Positions 1-7,520 of a DNA stretch of 64,000 bases are shown piece by piece; the stretch's first letter is position 1; each line of letters begins with the position of its first letter. The DNA is from Proluteimonas flavola (GTDB taxonomy: Bacteria; Pseudomonadota; Gammaproteobacteria; Xanthomonadales; Xanthomonadaceae): NCBI RefSeq assembly GCF_021191705.1, contig NZ_JAIWPU010000005.1:248001-312000 (forward strand), written 5' to 3'. Made by a program: the position numbers and the translations under genes. A model generated the notes under the pieces. That model searched no databases and was not told where the DNA came from. It was given only the letters and a program-made list of their open reading frames with translations.

Positions 1-77
1 CGCACGGTCACTTCGTCCGGCGCGCTGCCCTCGGCAAAGTGCTTCGCCTGCCACTGGGGGATGCCCATCAGCTTCAT
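1..77 (-). CDS. Putative excisionase-like DNA-binding protein, cut by the window edge
   Basis: Only the first 25 codons are visible, beginning MKLMGIPQWQAKHF. The ATG overlaps the stop of the preceding gene as ATGA, so the start is well set. The opening resembles small phage Xis or MerR-like proteins (a short helix, then a helix-turn-helix and wing), and this is the gene expected next to an integrase. This reading rests on position plus a few residues; it could be any small DNA-binding protein. Confidence 0.4.
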   Translation of the reverse strand, partial: MKLMGIPQWQAKHFAEGSAPDEVTV

Positions 78-256
78 GCTGCCTTCCTCAGAATCAGGCG
101 GCGCCACCACGACTGGCGGCACTGCTGCTGCAGGCGCTCGATCTCCGCACGCTGCAATTCGATGGTCGTCGCCGCGCGCGCCAACTCGTCGCGCAGCGTG
201 TCCTTGCGCGGCTGACGCATCCGGCGCGGCGCGCGCGGGAATAGCTGCTCGGTCAT
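74..256 (-). CDS. Small basic coiled-coil hypothetical phage protein
   Basis: A 60-residue protein with a very basic N-terminus and a central heptad-like helix rich in Leu, Glu and Arg, ending in WWRRLIL. It overlaps its neighbours on both sides by 4 nt and so is translationally coupled within the leftward early operon. I do not recognise a family. Confidence 0.65.
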   Translation of the reverse strand: MTEQLFPRAPRRMRQPRKDTLRDELARAATTIELQRAEIERLQQQCRQSWWRRLILRKAA

Positions 257-1230
257 GCCGCCTGGTCCCGGAACAACTCGTGGTTTTCTGCATTGACCTT
301 TCGACCGGCGACCGCTGCTTCCACATTCCGGATCGCTTGGCGGAAGTAGCTGGCCTTCAGCTCCGCGCCGATGCCCTTGCGCCCAAGTGCGACGGCCGAA
401 TAGACCTCGGACCCGACGCCCATGAAGGGCGTGAACACGACCTCGCCCGGGTTGCTACGCAGGGTAACGATGCGGTCGATCACGTCCAGTTGCAGCGGAT
501 GCACGTGCTTCTCGTCGTCGGAGTCGCGCGCCTCGCGATACGGGAGAACGTGGTCGACCCGAATGTCGTCCCAGAAGCAGCTGGCGTACTGGCGCCAGAT
601 CCAGTGCGAGAAACGGTTCTCCGTCTGCTTCCCCTGCCAGCCGCGGAACGGGAACAGTTCGGGCGGGATGGCGCGATCGCCGGCGTACTCTGTCAGGCCG
701 GTCGGATGGGCCACTGGCACCGGGTTCTCGCCGCTGCGACGAAACACCAGCAGGTAGTCGGCGCCGGCAACGCCGCACTTCGTGGAATCCGCCACAAGCG
801 TGGCGTGCGCGAGGTTCTTTTGCATGGTCCGCAGGCGGACGGCGAGCGGCTCCTTCCAGATTGCGTGCCGGGCGCAGTACTCCCACCCCTCGGCCTCGTG
901 AAGCCGGATGATGTCTCCTGGGAAGTCGCGCAGGCCGTCGCAGCCGCTGTTGCTGGTCGGCACGTCCATGCAGTGCACCGCAGTCATGCGGCCAGGCATG
1001 GTGATGCGGTGCAGCTCCCGGACCACGAAGCGGTAGTGCTCCATGAAGGTGGCGTAGTCCGGGCAGTTGGACAGGTCGCGCTCGCTGCTGCTGTAGTGAT
1101 ACAGGCCGCCGAAGGGTGGGGAATAGACCGACAGGTGCACGCGCTCGTCGGGCAGAGACTGCATGACCTCGATGCAGTCGCCGTGATAGAGCGCGTACTG
1201 GTCGGCAACGCGCTGGTCGATTACAGCCAT
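253..1230 (-). CDS. DNA methyltransferase, N4/N6 amino-type (beta order)
   Basis: A 325-residue SAM-dependent methyltransferase of the N4-cytosine/N6-adenine group. The catalytic motif IV is SPPF at residues 37-40. The SAM-binding FxGxG motif, FMGVGS, is at 269-274 and is followed by GIGAEL. Motif IV before motif I is the beta-class order. The gene overlaps the helicase stop by 10 nt, so the two are probably made together. No restriction endonuclease is adjacent, which fits an orphan phage methylase that protects phage DNA or modifies host regulation. Target sequence is unknown. Confidence 0.85.
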   Translation of the reverse strand: MAVIDQRVADQYALYHGDCIEVMQSLPDERVHLSVYSPPFGGLYHYSSSERDLSNCPDYATFMEHYRFVVRELHRITMPGRMTAVHCMDVPTSNSGCDGLRDFPGDIIRLHEAEGWEYCARHAIWKEPLAVRLRTMQKNLAHATLVADSTKCGVAGADYLLVFRRSGENPVPVAHPTGLTEYAGDRAIPPELFPFRGWQGKQTENRFSHWIWRQYASCFWDDIRVDHVLPYREARDSDDEKHVHPLQLDVIDRIVTLRSNPGEVVFTPFMGVGSEVYSAVALGRKGIGAELKASYFRQAIRNVEAAVAGRKVNAENHELFRDQAA

Positions 1231-2582
1231 GCAGGGATCACCTCGGGATTAGGGAAGGAGGTCCGCGAATCGATCGACAGCTCGCGCTGCATCTCGCGGA
1301 CAAGGTTGGCGAACATGGCGTCAGCTTGGGACGCCTTCCGCTGCAGATTGGCCAGCACGCCGCGCTCGCCCTCGCTGGCGACGATGTCCACCGTGACGGG
1401 GCGCTGCTGACCGAACCGCCAGCAGCGGCGGATAGACTGGTAGTACTGCTCGAAGGAGTGCGATGGGAAGAACGTGACGTGGTTGCAGTGCTGGAAGTTG
1501 AGACCCCACGCACCGATCTTCGGCTTCGTCACCAGCACGCGGGCCTGGCCATTGGCGAAGGCCAGCAGACGCTCTTCCTTTTTCTCGTCGGAGTCGGAAC
1601 CGCTCACCTGCACCGCGCCCGGGATCATTTGCTCGAGCAGGTCGCCTTCGTCGTTCAGGTGGCACCACACCAGCGCCGGCTCGCCGGTATCGGCCACCAG
1701 GGCAGCGACTCGATCGCAGCGCTCACGCAGGGTCCCGCGGCGCTCCGCCCGCTGTTCCTTCAGGTCTGCAGCAGGGAGGGCAAACAGCTCGCCTACCGCG
1801 CGCGTGCGGGCCTCCACGATGTGCTCGCGCTCAAGCAGCTCCGGCAGGATGAATCGGCTGTCGTCAAAGCCGAGATCTGATGGCCTGCGGATCGCCCTCC
1901 CCCACGAGCACACCCACTGCCAGAACGGCTGCTCCGCATGGCCCTTGAACCGCCACTTCTGGGTCTTGCCGTGCATGCGCCCGGTGGCACTGTTGTTCAG
2001 GTCGTTCTTGAAGAACCGATTCAGCATGTCCATGTGCCCGAGGTAGCCGAGCGCCTCGCTGGATGTGCCCAGTTCGATGTAGTCGTTCGGTGCGGCGGTG
2101 GCCGTTGCCAGCAGGCGATACGGCACCTTCCGCATGAAACTGGTGATCTCCGATCGCCGCGTGCCGTCGAACGACTTCAGGATGCTGGACTCGTCGCACA
2201 CCACGCCGTCGAAGTCAGCCGGGTCGAAGTGGTGGAGCCGCTCGTAGTTGGTGAGCGTGATGCGCGCGCGACCGCTCCGGTTCGCGTCCACCTGGAACTT
2301 CTCTGCCTCGCGCTCCATCTGGCCGGCCACCGCCAGCGGGGTCAGAACAAGGACGCGTCCGTTCGTGTGCCGGACCACCTGGTCTGCCCACACGAGCTCC
2401 ATGGGCGTCTTGCCGAGGCCGCAGTCCGCGAAGATGGCAGACCGGCCGCGGGCGAGCGCGTTCTTGACCAGCGCCGCCTGGAAGTCGAATAGGAAGCCTG
2501 GCAGACGCGAAACCGCGAAACCGCGATCGGCTCCGGTGTGGATCTTCGCCCGCAGAAACTCGTCATAGGCGGCCAAGTTCAC
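1221..2582 (-). CDS. DEAD/DEAH (SNF2-like) helicase
   Basis: A 453-residue superfamily 2 ATPase. Walker A is GLGKT (residues 55-59), the Walker B position is DESS (130-133) and the C-terminal arginine-finger motif is RRCWRFGQ (385-392), which is typical of SNF2-like helicases. It sits directly upstream of the amino-methyltransferase with overlapping reading frames. Such helicase plus methylase pairs are common in phage early operons, and a role in antirestriction or DNA repair is inferred only from that pairing. Confidence 0.85.
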   Translation of the reverse strand: MNLAAYDEFLRAKIHTGADRGFAVSRLPGFLFDFQAALVKNALARGRSAIFADCGLGKTPMELVWADQVVRHTNGRVLVLTPLAVAGQMEREAEKFQVDANRSGRARITLTNYERLHHFDPADFDGVVCDESSILKSFDGTRRSEITSFMRKVPYRLLATATAAPNDYIELGTSSEALGYLGHMDMLNRFFKNDLNNSATGRMHGKTQKWRFKGHAEQPFWQWVCSWGRAIRRPSDLGFDDSRFILPELLEREHIVEARTRAVGELFALPAADLKEQRAERRGTLRERCDRVAALVADTGEPALVWCHLNDEGDLLEQMIPGAVQVSGSDSDEKKEERLLAFANGQARVLVTKPKIGAWGLNFQHCNHVTFFPSHSFEQYYQSIRRCWRFGQQRPVTVDIVASEGERGVLANLQRKASQADAMFANLVREMQRELSIDSRTSFPNPEVIPAWL

Positions 2583-2779
2583 GCAGCCTCCTGCATCAGC
2601 GCGGCCAGATCGATCTCGTCGACTGCCTCACGCAGCTGCTGGCGCGCGGCCAGCAGCACGCCGGCGATGTGGCCCGCGGTGTTTCGACCGGGAACGCGCG
2701 CTGAGGGGAAGCGGCCCCAGCTGAAGCCCCAGTTCTTGCGCGGCGCGCGGCGCCGCTGGTGACGCGTTGCGTCGGTCAT
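2579..2779 (-). CDS. Small basic hypothetical phage protein
   Basis: A 66-residue protein starting MTDATRHQRRRAP, basic at the N-terminus with a helical acidic C-terminus ending LMQEAA. Its start overlaps the C5 methyltransferase stop and its stop overlaps the helicase start, each by 4 nt. A longer reading frame through this stretch continues antisense-like across the methyltransferase in another frame and is not the gene. No function recognised. Confidence 0.6.
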   Translation of the reverse strand: MTDATRHQRRRAPRKNWGFSWGRFPSARVPGRNTAGHIAGVLLAARQQLREAVDEIDLAALMQEAA

Positions 2780-4680
2780 CGGGAATCCCTCATCAGGGTG
2801 CGCACCAGCGCCTTGGATGTGCGGTTCGGGACGGCGTTGCCGATCTGCTTCGTGATCTCGGTGGCCGTGCCGGCGAAGTCGTAAACCTCGCCCTCGTCGT
2901 CGAACGACGTGGCTCGCGCCAGCTCGCGCCAGTGCAGCATTCGGTAGTTCACGTCGATGCGGACCTCGTAGGCGCAGTTGTCGACGCGGATGTCGGCCAG
3001 GCCGAACCGATTCGCGGTGGTGATCGTGGGAACCGGCTCGTCGACCGTGTGCACTCGCGGCGACTGTCCCTCGCGCTCGCCGTAGTTCGGCACCAAGCAC
3101 GGCGCGGCCAGGCCCAGCTCGCCACGGTTCGCGCCCGTGATCGTCGGCAGCGGCTCGTCCATGCCATGCGTGCGCGTGTCGCCGTGGTGCGTGACCGGCA
3201 GCGCGAACGCCAGCGACTCCGACGTGGTGATCGTGGCCAGCGGCTCGTCGACGGTGCGCATGTCGCCAATGCGGCCGGTACCGACATTGCCGCGCATGAC
3301 GATCGGGTCGGCCAGTGCGAAGCGTGCCTTCGTCGTCATCGCCGGTACCGGCTCGGCGATCGAGGTCGTGGTCAGGCCCGAGCCGCCGCCGTAATAGGGC
3401 GCGACCAGCGGCACAGCCACGGCCTGATCGCCGCCCTTCGCGGTGGTCACCGTGCGCAGCGGATCTTCGGCGCTGCGCGGTGGGGCCTTGTTGCTGCTGT
3501 TCGACACGGGGACGATCAGTGGATCGGCGAGGAAGCCGCCGCCGGCGGTGCAGATCGTGGGTAGCGGCTCGTCGATCTGGCGCGAGGTGCGCCCGCCCGC
3601 GCTGTTCGTGCGGGTGACGATCAGCGGCTCGACCAGTTGCGGTCGTGCGCAGCCCGGTCGCGCGCCGCCGGCGCCGCCGGTGGTAATCGTCGGAAGCGGC
3701 TGGTCGAGATCGCGCGCGGCGCCACCGCCACCGGTCGCGAGCACCACGCCAAGGTCGGCGGCGCATTCGTCGACAAGGCCCAGCGCGATCGCCTCGGCGC
3801 GACTGAAGACCAAACGCGGCGGCATTCCGTCCATCAGAGCCTGGAGAGCGTCGATGTAGGGCTGCGGCCAGCGGTACTTCACCGCGCCGGCGAGGATGCG
3901 CCGGATGGTGTTCGGCTTCAGCGGGCGAGGGCGGTTGAAGATGCTCTTGCCGCTCAGCTGCCAGTCAATGATCTCGCGCGCGCCGCGCCACTTCGGGCGC
4001 GTGCCGAGCAGGTCGGTCGAACCCTTGCGGGCGTGGGACGGCTCCGGCCATTCCAGCGGACCGCGATCGCTGCGGCCGATCAGAAAGAACCGGCGGCGCG
4101 TGGTCGGGTCGCCATGGTCTGCGCAGCAGATCACTCGCCAGTCGACGCGGAAGCCGACGGCCTGCAGCGCGGCGACCCATGCGCGGAAGTACTCGCCGCG
4201 GCGCGACTTGATCGGGCGGCCTGTGACCAGGCTGCAGGGACCCCAGTCCACGAACTCGGGCACGTTCTCGATCAGGATCCGCGCGACGCGCAGCTCCGTG
4301 CACCAGCGCACGACGTGCCACGGGTCCATGCGCTGCTGGTCGTGCACGGGCCGCCCGCCGCGGGCGCGCGAGTGGAACACGCACGACGGGGCCGCCATCA
4401 GCAGGTCGAGCCGACCTTCCGGCACATGGTCGAGCGGCAGCGCGGATTCCAGGTCAGCACACTTGATGCGCGCTGCGTGGTCCGGATGGTTTCGCTGGTT
4501 CGTCTCGATCGCGACATCCCAGTGGTTCACGCCGACCAGCGACATCGGAATCCCGAGTTCGCGGAATGCGCGCTGCGCGCCGTTGGACATGCCGCCGGCG
4601 CCGCAGAACAGGTCCGCGACGATCCGGGTGCGCACCTTCGGCGCCGCGCGCTGGATGATGATCTCGCCGCCGTCAGCCAT
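2776..4680 (-). CDS. DNA cytosine-5 methyltransferase with seven internal repeats
   Basis: A 634-residue C5 methyltransferase. Motif I is DLFCGAGG (residues 23-30). The catalytic cysteine is Cys100 in APSCVFHS, which replaces the usual PCQ with SC, as in a subclass of phage enzymes. Motif VI is ENV (138-140), and a QIGNAVP-type motif X is near residue 612. Between catalytic core and C-terminus, residues 324-555 hold seven copies of a DEPLPTITT-type repeat. I chose the ATG at 4680 because it overlaps the upstream stop (ATGGCTGA); an in-frame ATG at 4707 is possible. Confidence 0.9.
   Translation of the reverse strand: MADGGEIIIQRAAPKVRTRIVADLFCGAGGMSNGAQRAFRELGIPMSLVGVNHWDVAIETNQRNHPDHAARIKCADLESALPLDHVPEGRLDLLMAAPSCVFHSRARGGRPVHDQQRMDPWHVVRWCTELRVARILIENVPEFVDWGPCSLVTGRPIKSRRGEYFRAWVAALQAVGFRVDWRVICCADHGDPTTRRRFFLIGRSDRGPLEWPEPSHARKGSTDLLGTRPKWRGAREIIDWQLSGKSIFNRPRPLKPNTIRRILAGAVKYRWPQPYIDALQALMDGMPPRLVFSRAEAIALGLVDECAADLGVVLATGGGGAARDLDQPLPTITTGGAGGARPGCARPQLVEPLIVTRTNSAGGRTSRQIDEPLPTICTAGGGFLADPLIVPVSNSSNKAPPRSAEDPLRTVTTAKGGDQAVAVPLVAPYYGGGSGLTTTSIAEPVPAMTTKARFALADPIVMRGNVGTGRIGDMRTVDEPLATITTSESLAFALPVTHHGDTRTHGMDEPLPTITGANRGELGLAAPCLVPNYGEREGQSPRVHTVDEPVPTITTANRFGLADIRVDNCAYEVRIDVNYRMLHWRELARATSFDDEGEVYDFAGTATEITKQIGNAVPNRTSKALVRTLMRDSR
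3013..3711 (-). repeat. Seven-copy protein repeat inside the C5 methyltransferase
   Basis: Degenerate repeats of 30-45 codons, each centred on D-x-P-L-P-T-I-T-T. Copies begin near residues 324, 369, 404, 440, 477, 507 and 545. Each is followed by a variable stretch and a hydrophobic LADPLIV-like strand. They occupy the target-recognition part of the enzyme. Confidence 0.85.
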
Positions 4681-4909
4681 TGCCGCTCCCTCCGTCGGTG
4701 CGCGCATTGCACTTCGGGCACGGCTCGCCGCGCTCCATCTCGGTCCAGTTCGCGCAGATCAGCCAGTCGGATTTGTGACCGCACTTCGAGCACTCGAATA
4801 ACGCGATGACATCCGTGGGGCCGCGGCTTCCGCTGTCGATTGCGTGCATCATCACGCGCGGCTTGGCGCGTGGCGGCTTAAGTTCGGCGAACATGTCGGG
4901 GTAGGCCAT
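4673..4909 (-). CDS. Small zinc-ribbon protein
   Basis: A 78-residue protein with two CxxC pairs, CSKC (about residue 40) and CPKC (about residue 67), forming a treble-clef or ribbon zinc site, and a Gly-rich tail. It overlaps the start of the C5 methyltransferase by 8 nt and lies 3 nt after the large mosaic gene. The role is unknown; a DNA-binding or nuclease-associated adaptor is possible. Confidence 0.7.
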   Translation of the reverse strand: MAYPDMFAELKPPRAKPRVMMHAIDSGSRGPTDVIALFECSKCGHKSDWLICANWTEMERGEPCPKCNARTDGGSGNG

Positions 4910-4912
4910 CGC

Positions 4913-6910
4913 TCAGCCCTCCCCATCAGCGCGCATGGCGGCGGTCAGAATGCGCCGGGCCGTTGCGCGCTTGACGTCGGCCTGACGCCCGGTCCATGTG
5001 CCCCAGTCGCTGCCCCACAGCTCGGCACACGCCCGCTCGACCATCTCGCCCGTGACATCCACTCCGCCGCCCGCGCGCTCTGCGGCTAGCCACTTCGATT
5101 CGCTCTGTTCCAACGCGAATTGGATTTGGGCGTTATCCCGCTGCAATTCATCTAGTTGTCGAAGCACATCCTTGTAGGCGTCAAACTCGCTGTGTGGCTG
5201 TAGGCGATATCCGTACGGCACGCTGCTCAGCGCAGCCTTGTACCCCTCGATAAATCCCTCAATTCCGTGCCATTCCTGGCCCAGGCCGAAGCGATCCGAA
5301 AATTCGCCCCTGATTAATTCTTCTACGGGACTCTGGTCAATGCGCAGTCGCTGATGGCACGTCGGGCACGTACCGTCCGGGTCGTCTACCGCGTCCGTGA
5401 TGTCGCGCTCTGCGGTCGGCGTAGGCGCGGCGGCGAGCATTGCGGCCCACACCTTGCGGCAGTCGTCGGGTGTCGCCGACCACTTCGAGCACGAGTAGCA
5501 ATGCCCGCCGACTTTTTCGTCCACGCCGTAGAGCATTTCGTAGGTCGGCTCCACCGGCACCAGCCGCCACCCCTCCGGCACACCCGCACCCTGCTCTGCG
5601 GCCGGCTGCGGCGCGGCACGACGCACGATCACTTCCCAGTCGCCAATCAGATTCCCCTCACTAGATACGCCGGCCATCGTCGTGCGAATCTCACCTGCGT
5701 TACAGCCGTTGGCCCGAGCTGCCAGATACATGGCGGCAGCTCCCGTCGTCTTGGCTTCCGCACTCCCTACGATTTCGATCATGCGATTCAGCCACTCCGG
5801 CACACCCGCAGCCTGCGATGCGCGGTCTTGCGAAAGGACGGCGAACACACGGCCTGCGATCCACTCACGCTCGCGGATTCCCAGCTTGTGCGCCATCTGG
5901 TTGTCGTGCGCCTCGCCCCAGCGCGGCGATGCTTCGTTCACGGCCTCGAGGATCACGTCGTAGTCCGGCACAAGCCCAGCCATACCAGCCTGCGATGCGA
6001 GGGCTTGGTCCACCTCGAGGGCGCAATCGACGCGAGCCTGCCAGTACGGTGAAAGCTCCGACTCCGGCACGCCTTCGCCGGCCTCCTCGCGCCACTTCGC
6101 CGGCAGCTCCGCCACAGCATCACCGGCCACCAGGGCGCGCGCGGCCACCTCCGCCGCTGCGATGACAGAATCAGGATCGTCGCGATCGGCGCGCAGGATG
6201 TCTGCGACGGTGTTCCACTGCCGCTTTGCGTCGATGGTCTGCGGGTGCGCCATCCACTCGGCATCGGACATGGGCGCGGCAGGGGAGGCGGACAGTGCGG
6301 AGATGCTGCGCAGTTCGTTCGCCACGTGCAGCATCTCGCCAGTTGCCGGTTTGCGCTGCGGGTCAATCTCGGCGATCAGACCATTGATCCGTGCCCACAC
6401 CGCATCCCCGACGACGGCGACGGGCGCGGCTCGCTCGGCAGGCTGTGCCGGTACAGATTTGCGAGCGGCGTTGTACCCCTCGGTGAACCAACTGCCGCGA
6501 CGGTCCGCCCATCCCATGTCCGATCCGAAATTCGCGACGTATGCCGCGTGGGCGCCCGGAAGCTGCTCGCTATGAGGGGGGATAGCGGGCGTATCAGGGG
6601 GGATAGCAGGGGTCGATTGCCGCTCACCCTGCGCCGCCTGCGTCCGATTCCAATGCTCCAAAAGCATCTGGAACGACCCGACAACCGACCCTGGCAACCC
6701 GCCATGCGTATCGGTCACATACGGAGCCAGCAGATCGGCCATGAAGTTGTAGCTGTCCTCCGCTACGTTCTCCTGCGCCGCCTCACCACGCAGGCGGGCG
6801 GCGATGTACTTATGGGCGTCTCTAACGAGAACGGGCCAATACCCGCTCCTGTTGATGTGATCTTCGATCAACTCCAGCGCCCGCGCATCCGTCATCGTGT
6901 CGTTGCTCAT
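4913..6910 (-). CDS. Large mosaic hypothetical phage protein
   Basis: A 665-residue protein with no catalytic motif I recognise. It looks assembled from short modules seen in many phage hypothetical proteins: an N-terminal helical unit, a GYNAARKS unit, a VPEGWRLVPVEPTYEML unit followed by AAMLAAAP, and a C-terminal GEMVERACAELWG unit. Low-complexity linkers of AAPxPAAEQ type separate them. A CTCxxC-like zinc site (CPTCHQR) lies near residue 528. The start ATG at 6910 overlaps the preceding gene by 4 nt. Confidence 0.75.
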   Translation of the reverse strand: MSNDTMTDARALELIEDHINRSGYWPVLVRDAHKYIAARLRGEAAQENVAEDSYNFMADLLAPYVTDTHGGLPGSVVGSFQMLLEHWNRTQAAQGERQSTPAIPPDTPAIPPHSEQLPGAHAAYVANFGSDMGWADRRGSWFTEGYNAARKSVPAQPAERAAPVAVVGDAVWARINGLIAEIDPQRKPATGEMLHVANELRSISALSASPAAPMSDAEWMAHPQTIDAKRQWNTVADILRADRDDPDSVIAAAEVAARALVAGDAVAELPAKWREEAGEGVPESELSPYWQARVDCALEVDQALASQAGMAGLVPDYDVILEAVNEASPRWGEAHDNQMAHKLGIREREWIAGRVFAVLSQDRASQAAGVPEWLNRMIEIVGSAEAKTTGAAAMYLAARANGCNAGEIRTTMAGVSSEGNLIGDWEVIVRRAAPQPAAEQGAGVPEGWRLVPVEPTYEMLYGVDEKVGGHCYSCSKWSATPDDCRKVWAAMLAAAPTPTAERDITDAVDDPDGTCPTCHQRLRIDQSPVEELIRGEFSDRFGLGQEWHGIEGFIEGYKAALSSVPYGYRLQPHSEFDAYKDVLRQLDELQRDNAQIQFALEQSESKWLAAERAGGGVDVTGEMVERACAELWGSDWGTWTGRQADVKRATARRILTAAMRADGEG

Positions 6911-7083
6911 CCCTGCGAACCTCCGCGTGCGGCGCGCTGCGCCTGGTCCCGCATCAGCTGCGCGACATGCATGCGGTTCCGGTCGAGCTGGCTGTAGCCG
7001 TCATCGGGCTCGTTCTCGCGCGCGATGCCGATCAGCCATGCCAGCGCGTCGATCTTGTCTTGGGGGTCGATGTAGTCGCTCAT
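6907..7083 (-). CDS. 58-residue hypothetical phage protein
   Basis: A short gene between two ATGA-type overlaps: its ATG at 7083 overlaps the stop of the HTH gene and its TGA overlaps the ATG at 6910. The protein starts MSDYIDPQDKIDALAWLIG and is mostly helical with a basic end. Perfect coupling on both sides makes it a real gene despite its size. No function recognised. Confidence 0.65.
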   Translation of the reverse strand: MSDYIDPQDKIDALAWLIGIARENEPDDGYSQLDRNRMHVAQLMRDQAQRAARGGSQG

Positions 7084-7520
7084 GCTGCTTGCTCCTGAGA
7101 TTCGTAGACCCAGCGGCGCACGGTCCCGAAGGGCACGCCAAGGGTGCTGCTGATGGTTGCGACCGTCCGGCCGGCGCGGCGCAGGGCGCGCACGCGTGTG
7201 CGGGTATCTGCCGGCCAGTACTGCGGGTGCGTGGATTTGGAAGCCGCCTTCACCGGCGCGCGCATCGCGGCGACGTGGTGCCGGATATCGGCCTCGAGGT
7301 CGGCCGTCCGATGCTTCGGCGCGTAGACACCGACCAGGTTCTCGTCGCCGGGATCCTTGTAGCTGTGCCCGACACGCCGCACGACGATCCCGCCGTCGGG
7401 CAGGATCCAGACGCAGCAGTGCTCCGCAGCGCGGTAGATGCGCTCCGATGCCTGCATCGCTGCTTCGCGCACGCCGATCGCGTGCACGTTGGCGAAGGGC
7501 GGCCTGCCGGGCGCGGCCAT
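7080..7520 (-). CDS. Helix-turn-helix protein
   Basis: A 146-residue protein whose C-terminal third (about residues 108-142, including TRVRALRRAGRTVATISS) reads as a helix-turn-helix of resolvase/transposase-like type, ending GTVRRWVYE. The N-terminal part is unassigned. I chose the ATG at 7520, which overlaps the exonuclease stop as TGATG; a GTG one codon earlier is also possible. It is probably a phage regulator or DNA-binding accessory. Confidence 0.65.
   Translation of the reverse strand: MAAPGRPPFANVHAIGVREAAMQASERIYRAAEHCCVWILPDGGIVVRRVGHSYKDPGDENLVGVYAPKHRTADLEADIRHHVAAMRAPVKAASKSTHPQYWPADTRTRVRALRRAGRTVATISSTLGVPFGTVRRWVYESQEQAA

Noticed and set aside
253-4680. Full restriction-modification system
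   Set aside because: Two methyltransferases but no nuclease subunit or specificity gene beside them.
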